Part shown: one piece after another, positions 53,555 to 62,847 of the stretch
How positions within the stretch are numbered: the stretch's first letter is position 1
Layout: each line of letters opens with the position of its first letter
Assembly (NCBI RefSeq): GCF_023015805.1
Contig: NZ_JALKBA010000002.1
Location: forward strand, 1 to 64,000
Length of the DNA: 64,000 bases
Direction: 5' to 3'
DNA from: Cellulophaga sp. F20128
GTDB taxonomy: Bacteria > Bacteroidota > Bacteroidia > Flavobacteriales > Flavobacteriaceae
Translations under genes and position numbers: made by a program
The notes under the pieces: model-generated
The model's input: only the letters and a program-made list of their open reading frames with translations
Databases searched by the model: none
Told to the model about the DNA's origin: nothing

Positions 53555-54523
53555 TTAAGCGTTTTGAGCTTTAAATTCTTTTAATTTTTCTATTAGTTTA
53601 GGAACTACTTCAAAAGCGTCGCCCACAATACCGTAATCTGCGGCCTTAAAAAAAGGCGCTTCAGGATCTGTATTGATCACAACTTTTACTTTAGAAGCAC
53701 TTACACCAGCCAGGTGTTGAATGGCTCCAGAAATACCAATGGCAATGTATAAATTGCTAGCTACTGGTTTTCCCGTTTGGCCAACGTGTTCGCTATGTGG
53801 TCTCCAGCCTAAATCTGAAACTGGTTTAGAACAGGCTGTTGCAGCGCCAAGAACTTCTGCTAATTCTTCTATCATCCCCCAGTTTTCTGGTCCTTTTAAG
53901 CCTCTACCACCAGACACAACAATATCTGCATCTGCGATAGTTGCCTTACCGACTACCTTATCTACTTCTACAGATTTTGTAGCGAAATCGGCATCAGTTA
54001 AGGAAGGAGAAAAGTCTTCTGCTGTTGCTGTTGTGCTATTTTCTTTAGCACCAAAAGAGTTATTAGACACGCCAATAACTTTAATATCCGTACCAATTGT
54101 GGTATGAGCAAAACCTTTGTTGCTAAAAACCGTTCTTTTGACCTTAAAGGGAGAAGTACTTTCTGGAGCGGTTACCACGTTAGGGGCATAACCCGCTTTT
54201 AGTTTAGCCGCTACGATAGGGGCTAAATATTTACTATCTGTACTTGAGCTAACAACCACTACTTGGCTGCCTTCTTTTTCTGCGGCTTCAGTTATTGCGT
54301 GTGCAAATGCTTTGGCGTTAAACGTTTTAAGCTTGTCGTTGCTAATAGTTAATACTTTGTTGACACCGTAAGTGCCCAAGGTGTCGTTGCTATCGGCATT
54401 AAAGGATACAGCTGTAACTGTTGTTCCCAGTTGCTGTGCAACGGCGTATGCATAAGAAGCTACTTCAAAAGCACTCTTTTTAAATTTTCCGTTTTCTGAT
54501 TCTGTATATACTAAAACTGACAT
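53555..54523 (-). CDS. etfA: Electron transfer flavoprotein subunit alpha
   Basis: A 322-residue EtfA. The C-terminal FAD-binding half is clear: VVSGGRGLKGPENWGMIEELAEVLG (about 206-230), DLGWRPHSEHVGQTGK (about 242-257), YIAIGISGAIQHLAG (about 263-277) and NTDPEAPFFKAADYGIVGD (about 286-304). With EtfB it carries electrons from acyl-CoA dehydrogenases to the quinone pool. It begins two bases behind the etfB stop. Confidence 0.97.
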   Translation of the reverse strand: MSVLVYTESENGKFKKSAFEVASYAYAVAQQLGTTVTAVSFNADSNDTLGTYGVNKVLTISNDKLKTFNAKAFAHAITEAAEKEGSQVVVVSSSTDSKYLAPIVAAKLKAGYAPNVVTAPESTSPFKVKRTVFSNKGFAHTTIGTDIKVIGVSNNSFGAKENSTTATAEDFSPSLTDADFATKSVEVDKVVGKATIADADIVVSGGRGLKGPENWGMIEELAEVLGAATACSKPVSDLGWRPHSEHVGQTGKPVASNLYIAIGISGAIQHLAGVSASKVKVVINTDPEAPFFKAADYGIVGDAFEVVPKLIEKLKEFKAQNA

Positions 54524-54525
54524 AT

Positions 54526-55272
54526 TTAGATTGCTTTTGCTTCGTTATGTAATAAGTTAATTAACTCGTCTATATTATCTGCGTCTATGAGTTTAACAGC
54601 TCCTTTTGCAGCAGGCTTGTCAAAACTAACATCTGTTGTGGCAGCGGTTACAGCGATTGGTTCTATTACCGTTAATGCTTTTTTACGAGCCATCATAATA
54701 CCTCTCATGTTGGGTATTCTTAAATCACTTTCTTGAACTAGTCCTTTTTGACCTCCAATAACTAGAGGTAAAGAGGTGCTAATCTTTTCTTTACCACCGT
54801 CAATTTCTCGGGTAGCAGTTACGGTATCGCCATCAACCTCCAAACCTGTACAAGTGTTTACAAAGTTCATATCCAATAGGGTAGCGATCATTCCTGGAAC
54901 CATACCACCATTGTAATCTAAAGATTCACGACCAGCAATAACTAGATCATATCCTCCGTTTTTTACAACTTCCGCTAATTGTTGAGCAACATAAAAACCA
55001 TCTATAGGTTCTGCGTTTACACGGATAGCTTCGTCTGCGCCAATGGCTAGTGCTTTTCGGATGGTGGGTTCAGTGGCTGTACCACCTACATTGGCAACAT
55101 GAACCGTTGCGCCCTGTTTTTCCTTGAACCACATTGCTCTTGTAAGTCCAAATTCATCATTCGGGTTAATTACAAATTGTACACCGTTAGTATCAAACTT
55201 CGTATCACCCTCTGTAAAATTTATTTTAGAAGTAGTGTCTGGTACGTTACTTATGCAGACTAATATTTTCAT
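54526..55272 (-). CDS. etfB: Electron transfer flavoprotein subunit beta
   Basis: A 248-residue EtfB with ISNVPDTTSKINFTEGD at the start, FVINPNDEFGLTRAMWFKE (about 33-51), VIAGRESLDYNGGMVPGMIA (about 111-130) and the AMP-binding and partner-recognition loop region. It forms the ETF heterodimer with EtfA. First gene of the etfBA operon and divergent from pdhB, 168 bases away. Confidence 0.97.
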   Translation of the reverse strand: MKILVCISNVPDTTSKINFTEGDTKFDTNGVQFVINPNDEFGLTRAMWFKEKQGATVHVANVGGTATEPTIRKALAIGADEAIRVNAEPIDGFYVAQQLAEVVKNGGYDLVIAGRESLDYNGGMVPGMIATLLDMNFVNTCTGLEVDGDTVTATREIDGGKEKISTSLPLVIGGQKGLVQESDLRIPNMRGIMMARKKALTVIEPIAVTAATTDVSFDKPAAKGAVKLIDADNIDELINLLHNEAKAI

Positions 55273-55279
55273 GTTTTAT

Positions 55280-55348
55280 CAAATTTAAAATAACAGTGCT
55301 AAGATAGCTAATAATTTTCTAATTTACTATGCATGCATAACAAATTTA
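55280..55348 (-). promoter_or_regulatory. Two candidate -7 boxes for etfBA
   Basis: On the minus strand TAAATTTG occurs exactly at 55348-55341 and again at 55287-55280. The farther one leaves a leader of about 65 bases and the nearer one almost none. Neither has a convincing -33 element. Confidence 0.4.
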
Positions 55349-55394
55349 TATTTTTTTTTACGATGTGGTGCTCATTAATTGAAAGATATTTTGC

Positions 55395-55402
55395 TATTTT
55401 TG
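55395..55402 (+). promoter_or_regulatory. -7 box of pdhB
   Basis: TATTTTTG matches TAnnTTTG exactly and lies 38 bases before the ATG at 55441. The -33 region is not clear. Confidence 0.5.
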
Positions 55403-55440
55403 CTAGCGTTTTATTGATTATACTAATTTATTCAACATAA

Positions 55441-56418
55441 ATGAAAACATTACAGTTTAGAGAAGCAATTGCTGAGGCTATGTCTGAGGAGATGCGAAAA
55501 GATGAATCTATCTATTTGATGGGTGAAGAAGTAGCGGAATATAATGGTGCTTACAAGGCATCTAAAGGGATGTTGGAAGAATTTGGAGCCAAGCGAGTAA
55601 TTGATACTCCTATTTCTGAATTAGGCTTTTCTGGAATAGCTATTGGTTCTGCAATGAATGGAAATAGACCTATTGTAGAGTATATGACCTTTAATTTTGC
55701 TTTGGTTGGTATAGATCAAATCATAAATAATGCGGCTAAAATTAGACAAATGTCTGGTGGGCAATTTAATTGTCCTATAGTTTTTCGTGGACCTACAGCT
55801 TCGGCTGGTCAATTGGCGGCAACACATTCACAGGCTTTTGAGAGCTGGTTTGCGAATTGTCCGGGCTTAAAAGTGGTTGTGCCATCTAATCCTATGGATG
55901 CTAAAGGTTTGCTAAAGGCTGCTATTCAAGATGATGATCCAGTTATTTTTATGGAGTCTGAGCAAATGTATGGTGATAAAGGAGAGGTGCCAGAAGGAGA
56001 ATTTACAATACCATTGGGTGTTGCAGATATAAAAAGAGAAGGTACAGATGTCACTATTGTTTCTTTTGGTAAAATTATTAAGGAAGCGTATAAGGCGGCA
56101 GACGAATTAGAAAAAGAAGGTATTAGTTGTGAGATTATAGATCTTAGAACGGTAAAACCTTTAGATTATGAGGCTATCTTAAAGTCGGTTAAAAAAACAA
56201 ATAGACTTGTAGTTTTAGAAGAGGCTTGGCCATTTGGCAATGTGGCTTCGGAAATTACTTATCATATACAGTCTAACGCATTTGATTATTTAGATGCGCC
56301 TATTGAACGTATAAATACAGCGGATACTCCAGCGCCTTATTCTCCTGAATTGTTTGCAGCTTGGTTGCCAAACAAGAACGATGTTGTAAAGGCTGTTAAA
56401 AAAGTAATGTACAAATAA
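55441..56418 (+). CDS. pdhB: Pyruvate dehydrogenase E1 component subunit beta
   Basis: A 325-residue transketolase-type beta subunit. Features: LMGEEVAEYNGAYKASKGM (about 26-44), the FGAKRVIDTPISELGFSGIAIG region (about 48-69), PIVFRGPTASAGQLAATHSQ (about 112-131) and the C-terminal DLRTVKPLDYEAI. With E1 alpha it decarboxylates pyruvate in the PDH complex. The alpha subunit and E2 are not in the window, a split often seen in Flavobacteriia. Other 2-oxoacid dehydrogenases are possible but less likely. Confidence 0.92.
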   Translation: MKTLQFREAIAEAMSEEMRKDESIYLMGEEVAEYNGAYKASKGMLEEFGAKRVIDTPISELGFSGIAIGSAMNGNRPIVEYMTFNFALVGIDQIINNAAKIRQMSGGQFNCPIVFRGPTASAGQLAATHSQAFESWFANCPGLKVVVPSNPMDAKGLLKAAIQDDDPVIFMESEQMYGDKGEVPEGEFTIPLGVADIKREGTDVTIVSFGKIIKEAYKAADELEKEGISCEIIDLRTVKPLDYEAILKSVKKTNRLVVLEEAWPFGNVASEITYHIQSNAFDYLDAPIERINTADTPAPYSPELFAAWLPNKNDVVKAVKKVMYK

Positions 56419-56448
56419 GAAGGCTGGTTTTCTTAAAAAAAAATAGAG

Positions 56449-56478
56449 AAGCTTTGTCAGTAATGGCAAAGCTTTTTT
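56449..56478 (+). terminator. Terminator of pdhB
   Basis: AAGCTTTGTC (56449-56458) pairs with GGCAAAGCTT (56465-56474) with one G-T pair, then TTTT. Confidence 0.8.
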
Positions 56479-56522
56479 CATTGGAATAAAAATTGTAGTC
56501 TTGTTCTTAATTAATAAGCGTT

Positions 56523-59018
56523 ATGAAGAAATTTCTATTGCTTCTGTTTAGTTTAGGTACCGTGATAGCAATGGCACAAACCAAAGTGAGTGGTATTGTC
56601 ATTGATGAATTTGGGGATCCTGTTGCTTTTGCGAATGTGCTTTTTAAAAATTCTACGGAAGGTACTATTACCAATGATGACGGTAGGTTTTATATGGAGT
56701 CTGAGAGCACCTATGAAACGCTACAAATTTCATTTATAGGATATAAAAAACAAGACATAAGTTTGACAAAAAAAGTAACTTATGAAATGGAAATTACATT
56801 AATGGAGTCTGGCGAACAGCTAAACGAAGTTGTAATTTACTCGGGTAAGCTATCCAAAAAAAACAATCCTGCTATTGATATTCTGAAGAAGATTTGGGCA
56901 AAAAAGAGAGAAAACGGCGTTTATAAGTATCAACAGTACCAGTATGATAAGTATGAGAAAATTGAATTTGACCTAAATACCATAGATAGCTCTGTTATTA
57001 AAAGTAGAATGTTTAAGGGCTTAGAGTTTGTTTTTGACGATTTGGACACCTCCAGAATTACGGGGAAAACATATTTGCCGGTTTTTATCAATGAAACCTT
57101 TCATAAAGTCAATGGTGATAATGTTTTAGGACTTAAAAAAGAATCGCTTCAGGGTAGTAAAAACTCGGGATTTACAAACAATCAAGCGATAACGGCCTTT
57201 GTTGAAGATTTGTATTCAGATTACGATATTTACAATAATTACCTCAAATTTTTTGATAAAAGTTTTACCAGTCCGCTTTCAAAAACGGGTATAGATGTCT
57301 ACAATTATGCCCTGTCAGACAGTGCTTATATTGACAATAAGTGGTGTTATAATATTGTGTATTATCCAAGGCGTAAAAATGAGCTGACTTTTAAGGGAGA
57401 CTTTTGGGTTAACGATTCTACCTACGCCATCAAAAAAATAAATTTAGAAGTTACCAAAAGTGCTAATATAAACTGGGTTAAGGAAATTTATATTGAACAA
57501 GACTTTGAGGTGGTTAATGATTCGGTTTTTCTGTTGCAACGCGATTATATGCTGAGTGATTTTAGCTTGAGCAAAAAAGAAAAGTCGAAAGGAATTTACG
57601 GCAAGCGTACTACGGTTTACGACAATTATATATTTGACATTCCTAAAGATAAAAAGTTTTATAAGGATACCGGAGAAGAATACAATCCGGAAGCATTTAG
57701 TAGGGATGATGCCTATTGGAGTGTGAATAGGCTTGAGGGCTTAAACAAAGATGAAAAGGGGGTGTATAAACTATTAGATACCCTAAAAACCATTCCCAAG
57801 TTTAAAAGCTATTATAATATTGTGAGTATACTAGGCTCTGGCTATATAGAGATTGATAAATGGAATATAGATATTGGTGATGTCTATAGTGTTTTTGGGT
57901 ATAATGATGCAGAGGGTGTTCGTATGCGAGGAGGGGCTCGAACATTTTTTGGGCAAAATGATCCTTGGCGTTTAGAGGGTTATTTGGCCTATGGATTAAA
58001 AGATGAAAAAATAAAACACGGCTTTTCTGCAAAGTGGCTTATCGATAAAAAAAGTAGGCTGATTATTTCTGGTGGTAGTCGGAAAGATATAGAGCAATTG
58101 GGTTTGAGTTTAACCGCAACCAACGATGTGATGGGTAGAAGTATAGCTTCTTCCTCTGTTTTTACGGTGGGGTCTAATGATCGGTTAACAAATATACAAT
58201 TGTCGGCCTTGAGTTTAGAGGTTGAACCCGTGCACAATTTAAGAGTACGACTTGGCGGTTCTTTTAGAGAGCTAAGTTCGGCCTTGCCCGATGCCTTTAG
58301 TTTGGATTATGTAGATGCGGAATCGCCTACGGGAGTATCATCCGAAATAAAACAACTAGACCTTACTACAACCTTAGTTTATACTCCAGGCAAACGAACT
58401 ATTGGGTACGGGGTAGAGCGAAAAGATATTAATGATGAATATAGTACCTTGTTATTTAATTATACCCGAGGTATAAAAGGGTCAATGGAAAGTGATTTTG
58501 AATATGATAAAATTCAGTTTTCTTACGGTCAGCCATGGCAGATAGGAGGTTTTGGAAGGTTGTACAGTACCGTAGAGGTGGGTAAAACAATTGGAGAAGT
58601 TCCTTTAGGTTTGTTGAATGTGATACCGGGGAACCAGACCTTATTTTCAATTTACAATACCTTTCCCAATTTAGACTTTTACGAGTTTGTAACAGATACC
58701 TATGCCGCAGTACACTTAGAGCATAATTTTAATGGCAGAATATTTTCGCGCATTCCATTTATGCGGAAATTAAATTTACGTGAAATTGTGGGGTTACGTG
58801 GAGTTTGGGGAGAATTGTCGACCGAAAACATAGCCTTGAGTGCCCCAACCAATATTCCGCTATTAGCACCATCTGATAAAATGTATTGGGAGTATTCGTT
58901 TGGAGTAGGTAATATTTTTAAAATTTTAAGAGTAGATTTTAACTTTAGAGGGAATTATTTAGAGAATCCAAATGCCAGACCATTTAGTGTTACCGGCTCT
59001 TTTGGATTTAGTTTTTGA
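56523..59018 (+). CDS. DUF5686 protein with carboxypeptidase-like regulatory domain
   Basis: An 831-residue exported protein with signal peptide to about residue 19 (VIAMAQ). The CarboxypepD_reg beta-sandwich spans about 22-100 (KVSGIVIDEFGDPVAFANVLF, then SFIGYKKQDI). DUF5686 makes up the rest, with late strands of an outer-membrane barrel type and a terminal FSVTGSFGFSF. The arrangement resembles TonB-dependent receptors without a plug motif. It is probably an outer-membrane protein of unknown role. Common in Bacteroidota. Confidence 0.9.
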   Translation: MKKFLLLLFSLGTVIAMAQTKVSGIVIDEFGDPVAFANVLFKNSTEGTITNDDGRFYMESESTYETLQISFIGYKKQDISLTKKVTYEMEITLMESGEQLNEVVIYSGKLSKKNNPAIDILKKIWAKKRENGVYKYQQYQYDKYEKIEFDLNTIDSSVIKSRMFKGLEFVFDDLDTSRITGKTYLPVFINETFHKVNGDNVLGLKKESLQGSKNSGFTNNQAITAFVEDLYSDYDIYNNYLKFFDKSFTSPLSKTGIDVYNYALSDSAYIDNKWCYNIVYYPRRKNELTFKGDFWVNDSTYAIKKINLEVTKSANINWVKEIYIEQDFEVVNDSVFLLQRDYMLSDFSLSKKEKSKGIYGKRTTVYDNYIFDIPKDKKFYKDTGEEYNPEAFSRDDAYWSVNRLEGLNKDEKGVYKLLDTLKTIPKFKSYYNIVSILGSGYIEIDKWNIDIGDVYSVFGYNDAEGVRMRGGARTFFGQNDPWRLEGYLAYGLKDEKIKHGFSAKWLIDKKSRLIISGGSRKDIEQLGLSLTATNDVMGRSIASSSVFTVGSNDRLTNIQLSALSLEVEPVHNLRVRLGGSFRELSSALPDAFSLDYVDAESPTGVSSEIKQLDLTTTLVYTPGKRTIGYGVERKDINDEYSTLLFNYTRGIKGSMESDFEYDKIQFSYGQPWQIGGFGRLYSTVEVGKTIGEVPLGLLNVIPGNQTLFSIYNTFPNLDFYEFVTDTYAAVHLEHNFNGRIFSRIPFMRKLNLREIVGLRGVWGELSTENIALSAPTNIPLLAPSDKMYWEYSFGVGNIFKILRVDFNFRGNYLENPNARPFSVTGSFGFSF

Positions 59019-59073
59019 TAAAATGTTCCCATTAATTTAAACTAAAAACGGTTTTATTTCGTTTAGATTAAAC

Positions 59074-59081
59074 TATTTTTG
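59074..59081 (+). promoter_or_regulatory. -7 box of ppa
   Basis: TATTTTTG, an exact TAnnTTTG match, 20 bases before the ATG at 59102. Confidence 0.55.
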
Positions 59082-59101
59082 TAATATAATTAACAATAAG
59101 A

Positions 59102-59629
59102 ATGACAAAACAAGGTAAAACATCTTTTGATGTGTTGATCGAAATCCCTAAGGGAAGCAGGAATAAATATGAATATGATTTTGAATTGAAAAAAATTCGT
59201 TTTGATAGAATGTTGTTTTCTTCAATGATGTACCCAGCAGATTATGGTTTTGTACCAGAAACTTTAGCATTGGATGGGGATCCATTAGATGTTTTGGTAA
59301 TGGGTGGGGAGCCAACATTTCCTATGTGTGTTGTAGAAGTAAAACCAATAGGAGTTTTTCATATGGCTGATGAAAAAGGGCCTGATGAAAAGGTTATATG
59401 TGTTCCAGTTTCGGACCCTATTTGGAATAATTTGAACGATTTATCTGATATGAACCCACATCAGATTAAAGAAATTGAACATTTTTTTCAAGTTTATAAG
59501 GATTTAGAAAAGAAAAAAGTAGATGTTGGTGGCTGGGGAAATGCTGAAGAAGCCTATGATATCCTTAATAAATGTATAAATAGATACAATGAAAGTGAGC
59601 ATAAAGTGAACGGTAATTTTACAATTTAA
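59102..59629 (+). CDS. ppa: Inorganic pyrophosphatase (family I)
   Basis: A 175-residue soluble PPase. The signature is DYGFVPETLALDGDPLDVLVMG (about residues 47-68, split here as DYGFVPETLA and DGDPLDVLVMG) with the metal-binding aspartates in DGDPLD. Substrate-contacting Lys and Tyr residues (RNKYEYDF, about 20) are present. It hydrolyses PPi and so drives biosynthesis. It is followed by the membrane pyrophosphatase, so both PPi-consuming enzymes sit side by side but are separated by a terminator. Confidence 0.96.
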   Translation: MTKQGKTSFDVLIEIPKGSRNKYEYDFELKKIRFDRMLFSSMMYPADYGFVPETLALDGDPLDVLVMGGEPTFPMCVVEVKPIGVFHMADEKGPDEKVICVPVSDPIWNNLNDLSDMNPHQIKEIEHFFQVYKDLEKKKVDVGGWGNAEEAYDILNKCINRYNESEHKVNGNFTI

Positions 59630-59653
59630 GAATTGTACGCTTTAAATAAAATC

Positions 59654-59687
59654 AAAAGCCCTTGCAGATACATTTGCAAGGGCTTTT
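59654..59687 (+). terminator. Terminator of ppa
   Basis: AAAAGCCCTTGCA (59654-59666) pairs with TGCAAGGGCTTTT (59675-59687), a perfect 13-base-pair stem. Its T-run overlaps the -33 element of the next promoter. Confidence 0.9.
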
Positions 59688-59714
59688 GTATTAAGGTTGA
59701 TTTTCCTATTTTTG
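59685..59714 (+). promoter_or_regulatory. Promoter of hppA
   Basis: TTTG (59685-59688), an 18-base spacer and TATTTTTG (59707-59714), a full match to the Bacteroidota promoter. It lies 33 bases before the ATG at 59748. Confidence 0.75.
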
Positions 59715-59747
59715 CCCCGCTAAATAATTAACAAACAATAAAATAAT

Positions 59748-62156
59748 ATGGAATCAATGATGATTTATATGCCAATTGCCATGGCAGTATTAGGATTAAT
59801 TTATATGGTTGTAAAACAATCATGGGTAATGAAGCAAGATGCCGGAGATGGTAAGATGAAAGAAATTTCGGACCATATCTATGAAGGAGCTCTCGCTTTT
59901 TTAAAGGCAGAATATAAATTGTTGGCCATATTTGTAGTAATTGTGAGTATACTTTTAACGATTGTATCCTTTGTAGTGCCAACAACACATTGGTTAATAG
60001 TTGTGGCATTTATTTTTGGAGCAATATTTTCTGCCTATGCAGGTAATATAGGAATGAAGATAGCTACCAAAACAAATGTGAGAACTACGCAAGCTGCAAA
60101 AACAAGTTTGCCAAATGCACTTAAGGTTTCTTTTGGTGGAGGTACAGTAATGGGACTTGGAGTTGCCGGTTTGGCAGTTTTAGGACTTACTACTTTCTTT
60201 ATTGGTTTCTTCTATTTCTTTATGGATAGCACTTGGACCAATACGATGGATATGACAATCGTTTTGGAAACGCTAGCAGGATTTTCTCTAGGCGCAGAGT
60301 CTATTGCTTTGTTTGCTAGAGTAGGTGGCGGTATTTATACCAAAGCAGCAGATGTTGGTGCAGATTTAGTAGGTAAGGTAGAAGCTGGTATTCCAGAAGA
60401 TGACCCGCGTAACCCTGCTACTATTGCAGATAACGTTGGTGATAATGTAGGTGATGTTGCAGGTATGGGAGCCGATTTGTTTGGGTCCTACGTAGCAACC
60501 GTATTAGCAGCTATGGTGTTAGGTAACTATGTGATTAAAGATATGGGCGGTGCAATTCAAGATGCTTTTGGAGGAATTGGACCAATTTTATTGCCAATGG
60601 CCATTGCAGGTGTGGGAATAATTATTTCCATAATTGGTACTATGTTGGTTAAAATAAAAAGTAATGATGCTAAAGAAGCGCAAGTAATGGGTGCTTTAAA
60701 CTTAGGCAACTGGGTTTCTATTGGTTTAGTTGCAGCAGCATGTTTTGGGTTGGTTACTTGGATGTTGCCAGAAACAATGCAAATGAACTTCTTTGGCGAA
60801 GGATTAATTGAGATTTCATCGATGCGTGTATTCTATGCAACCTTGGTAGGTTTAGTTGTAGGTGCGGTAATTTCATCGGTTACAGAATATTATACAGGTT
60901 TGGGTAAAAAACCTATTTTAAAAATAGTACAACAATCTAGTACAGGAGCAGGAACCAACATTATTGCTGGTTTGGCTACAGGGATGATTTCTACATTCCC
61001 TTCTGTATTGTTATTTGCTGGAGCAATTTGGGCTTCTTATGCTTTTGCAGGATTCTACGGTGTTGCCCTTGCAGCATCTGCAATGATGGCTACCACTGCT
61101 ATGCAGTTGGCAATTGACGCATTTGGACCAATTTCTGACAACGCAGGTGGTATTGCAGAAATGAGTGAACAAGAACCTATAGTGAGAGAGCGTACAGATA
61201 TCTTAGATTCAGTAGGGAATACAACTGCAGCAACAGGAAAAGGATTTGCTATTGCTTCTGCTGCATTAACATCATTGGCATTATTTGCTGCCTATGTTAC
61301 GTTTACAGGAATAGACGGAATAAATATCTTTAAAGCACCGGTTTTAGCTATGTTGTTTGTCGGGGGTATGGTACCCGTAGTATTTTCTGCCTTGGCAATG
61401 AATGCAGTAGGTAAAGCGGCTATGGAAATGGTGCAAGAAGTACGTAGACAGTTTAGAGATATTCCAGGAATTATGGAAGGTACTGGGAAACCAGAATACG
61501 ATAAATGTGTAGCCATTTCAACCAAAGCTTCTTTAAAAGAAATGATGTTGCCAGGATTGTTAACAATCGGATTTCCTTTGGTAATTGCATTTGTTCCTAT
61601 GATTTTTGGTATGGATAATTTAGCAATTGCTGAAATGTTAGGTGGTTATATGGCAGGTGTTACTGTTTCTGGTGTGCTTTGGGCAATATTTCAAAACAAC
61701 GCTGGTGGTGCATGGGATAACGCAAAAAAATCTTTTGAAGCAGGTGTAGAGATTAACGGAGAAATGACGTACAAAGGTTCTGAGGCACATAAAGCGGCTG
61801 TAACTGGTGATACGGTAGGTGATCCATTTAAAGATACTTCAGGTCCTTCTATGAACATCTTAATTAAGTTAACTTGTTTAATAGGATTGGTCATTGCGCC
61901 AATCTTAGGTGGACACGCTGTAGAGGGGGTTGCAAACAATACTTCAGAAATTAGAAAAGAAATTAAAGTAGAAATAACTGCAGATACAGATAAAATGGCA
62001 ATGGCTACAATTACTACCGTGACAATGAAGAACGGAGTTAAAGAAAGCAATGCAGAAGTGATTACAGGTTCTTTGGAAGAAGTAAAAGAGCAAGTAGCAA
62101 CTTTAAAAGGAGAAGAAAATAAAACTGTAGAAGTAAAAACGGTTATTGAGGAGTAA
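59748..62156 (+). CDS. hppA: Membrane-bound ion-pumping pyrophosphatase
   Basis: An 802-residue M-PPase with about 16 membrane segments. The substrate site is intact: KAADVGADLVGKVE (about 202-215), DNVGDNVGDVAGMGADLF (about 228-245), and DNAGGIAEM (about 464-472). The residue that separates K+-dependent from K+-independent enzymes is Ala (GNTTAAT, about 490-496), so K+ dependence is likely. Whether H+ or Na+ is pumped cannot be settled. After the last helix there is a hydrophilic tail of about 80 residues rich in Glu, Lys and Thr, beyond the usual end. Confidence 0.96.
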   Translation: MESMMIYMPIAMAVLGLIYMVVKQSWVMKQDAGDGKMKEISDHIYEGALAFLKAEYKLLAIFVVIVSILLTIVSFVVPTTHWLIVVAFIFGAIFSAYAGNIGMKIATKTNVRTTQAAKTSLPNALKVSFGGGTVMGLGVAGLAVLGLTTFFIGFFYFFMDSTWTNTMDMTIVLETLAGFSLGAESIALFARVGGGIYTKAADVGADLVGKVEAGIPEDDPRNPATIADNVGDNVGDVAGMGADLFGSYVATVLAAMVLGNYVIKDMGGAIQDAFGGIGPILLPMAIAGVGIIISIIGTMLVKIKSNDAKEAQVMGALNLGNWVSIGLVAAACFGLVTWMLPETMQMNFFGEGLIEISSMRVFYATLVGLVVGAVISSVTEYYTGLGKKPILKIVQQSSTGAGTNIIAGLATGMISTFPSVLLFAGAIWASYAFAGFYGVALAASAMMATTAMQLAIDAFGPISDNAGGIAEMSEQEPIVRERTDILDSVGNTTAATGKGFAIASAALTSLALFAAYVTFTGIDGINIFKAPVLAMLFVGGMVPVVFSALAMNAVGKAAMEMVQEVRRQFRDIPGIMEGTGKPEYDKCVAISTKASLKEMMLPGLLTIGFPLVIAFVPMIFGMDNLAIAEMLGGYMAGVTVSGVLWAIFQNNAGGAWDNAKKSFEAGVEINGEMTYKGSEAHKAAVTGDTVGDPFKDTSGPSMNILIKLTCLIGLVIAPILGGHAVEGVANNTSEIRKEIKVEITADTDKMAMATITTVTMKNGVKESNAEVITGSLEEVKEQVATLKGEENKTVEVKTVIEE

Positions 62157-62177
62157 GACCCTCCTGCTTATAGAAAT

Positions 62178-62209
62178 AAAAAAACCACACGATTTCGTGT
62201 GGTTTTTTT
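62178..62209. terminator. Bidirectional terminator
   Basis: AAAAAAACCACACGA (62178-62192) pairs with TCGTGTGGTTTTTTT (62195-62209), between the converging hppA and deoxynucleoside kinase genes. Confidence 0.9.
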
Positions 62210-62232
62210 GTTTTAATTTAGAAGATAAAATG

Positions 62233-62847
62233 CTAAAACAAGCCGTTTATCTCTGCATCTATGGTGTTAATTACAAACCCTAAATCTTCAGGATTGTCAA
62301 CAAAATTTAAATTATCAACATCAATAATTAATAATTTACCCTTGTCATAGCCATGTGCCCAAGCTTCATAGCGTTCATTTAAACGACTTAGGTAATCAAT
62401 AGAAATGGTGTTCTCATACTCGCGACCCCTTTTGTGAATTTGGTTTACTAAATTAGGGATTGAACTTCTTAGATATATTAATAAATCTGGTGGTTGCACC
62501 AAACTTTCCATAAGCTCAAAAAGGCTTGTGTAGTTCGTAAAGTCTCTATTGGTCATAAGGCCCATAGCATGTAAGTTAGGAGCAAAAATATAGGCATCTT
62601 CATAGATGGTTCTATCTTGAATAATTTCTTCTCCGCTTTCTCTAATTTGTAATATTTGTCGGAACCTACTATTTAAAAAATAGATTTGCAGGTTAAAGCT
62701 CCAACGTTCCATTTGTGTGTAAAAATCATCCAAATAGGGATTGTCTACTACGTCCTCAAAATTGGGTTGCCAGTTGTAATGTTTGGCAAGTAATCTCGTT
62801 AATGTTGTTTTTCCGGCACCTATGTTTCCTGCTACGGCAATATGCAT
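62233..62847 (-). CDS. Deoxynucleoside kinase
   Basis: A 204-residue kinase with P-loop AVAGNIGAGKTTL (residues 4-16), the catalytic-Glu region NFEDVVDNPYLDDFY (about 28-42), the DRT motif in EEIIQDRTIYEDAYIF (about 82-97), and the Arg-rich lid HKRGREYENTI (about 143-153). It phosphorylates deoxyribonucleosides for salvage. Whether purines or pyrimidines are preferred is unclear. The ATG at 62847 places the P-loop normally; an ATG at 62895 adds 16 residues. It is a paralogue of the C-terminal half of the FolK fusion (26531-27676). Confidence 0.93.
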   Translation of the reverse strand: MHIAVAGNIGAGKTTLTRLLAKHYNWQPNFEDVVDNPYLDDFYTQMERWSFNLQIYFLNSRFRQILQIRESGEEIIQDRTIYEDAYIFAPNLHAMGLMTNRDFTNYTSLFELMESLVQPPDLLIYLRSSIPNLVNQIHKRGREYENTISIDYLSRLNERYEAWAHGYDKGKLLIIDVDNLNFVDNPEDLGFVINTIDAEINGLF

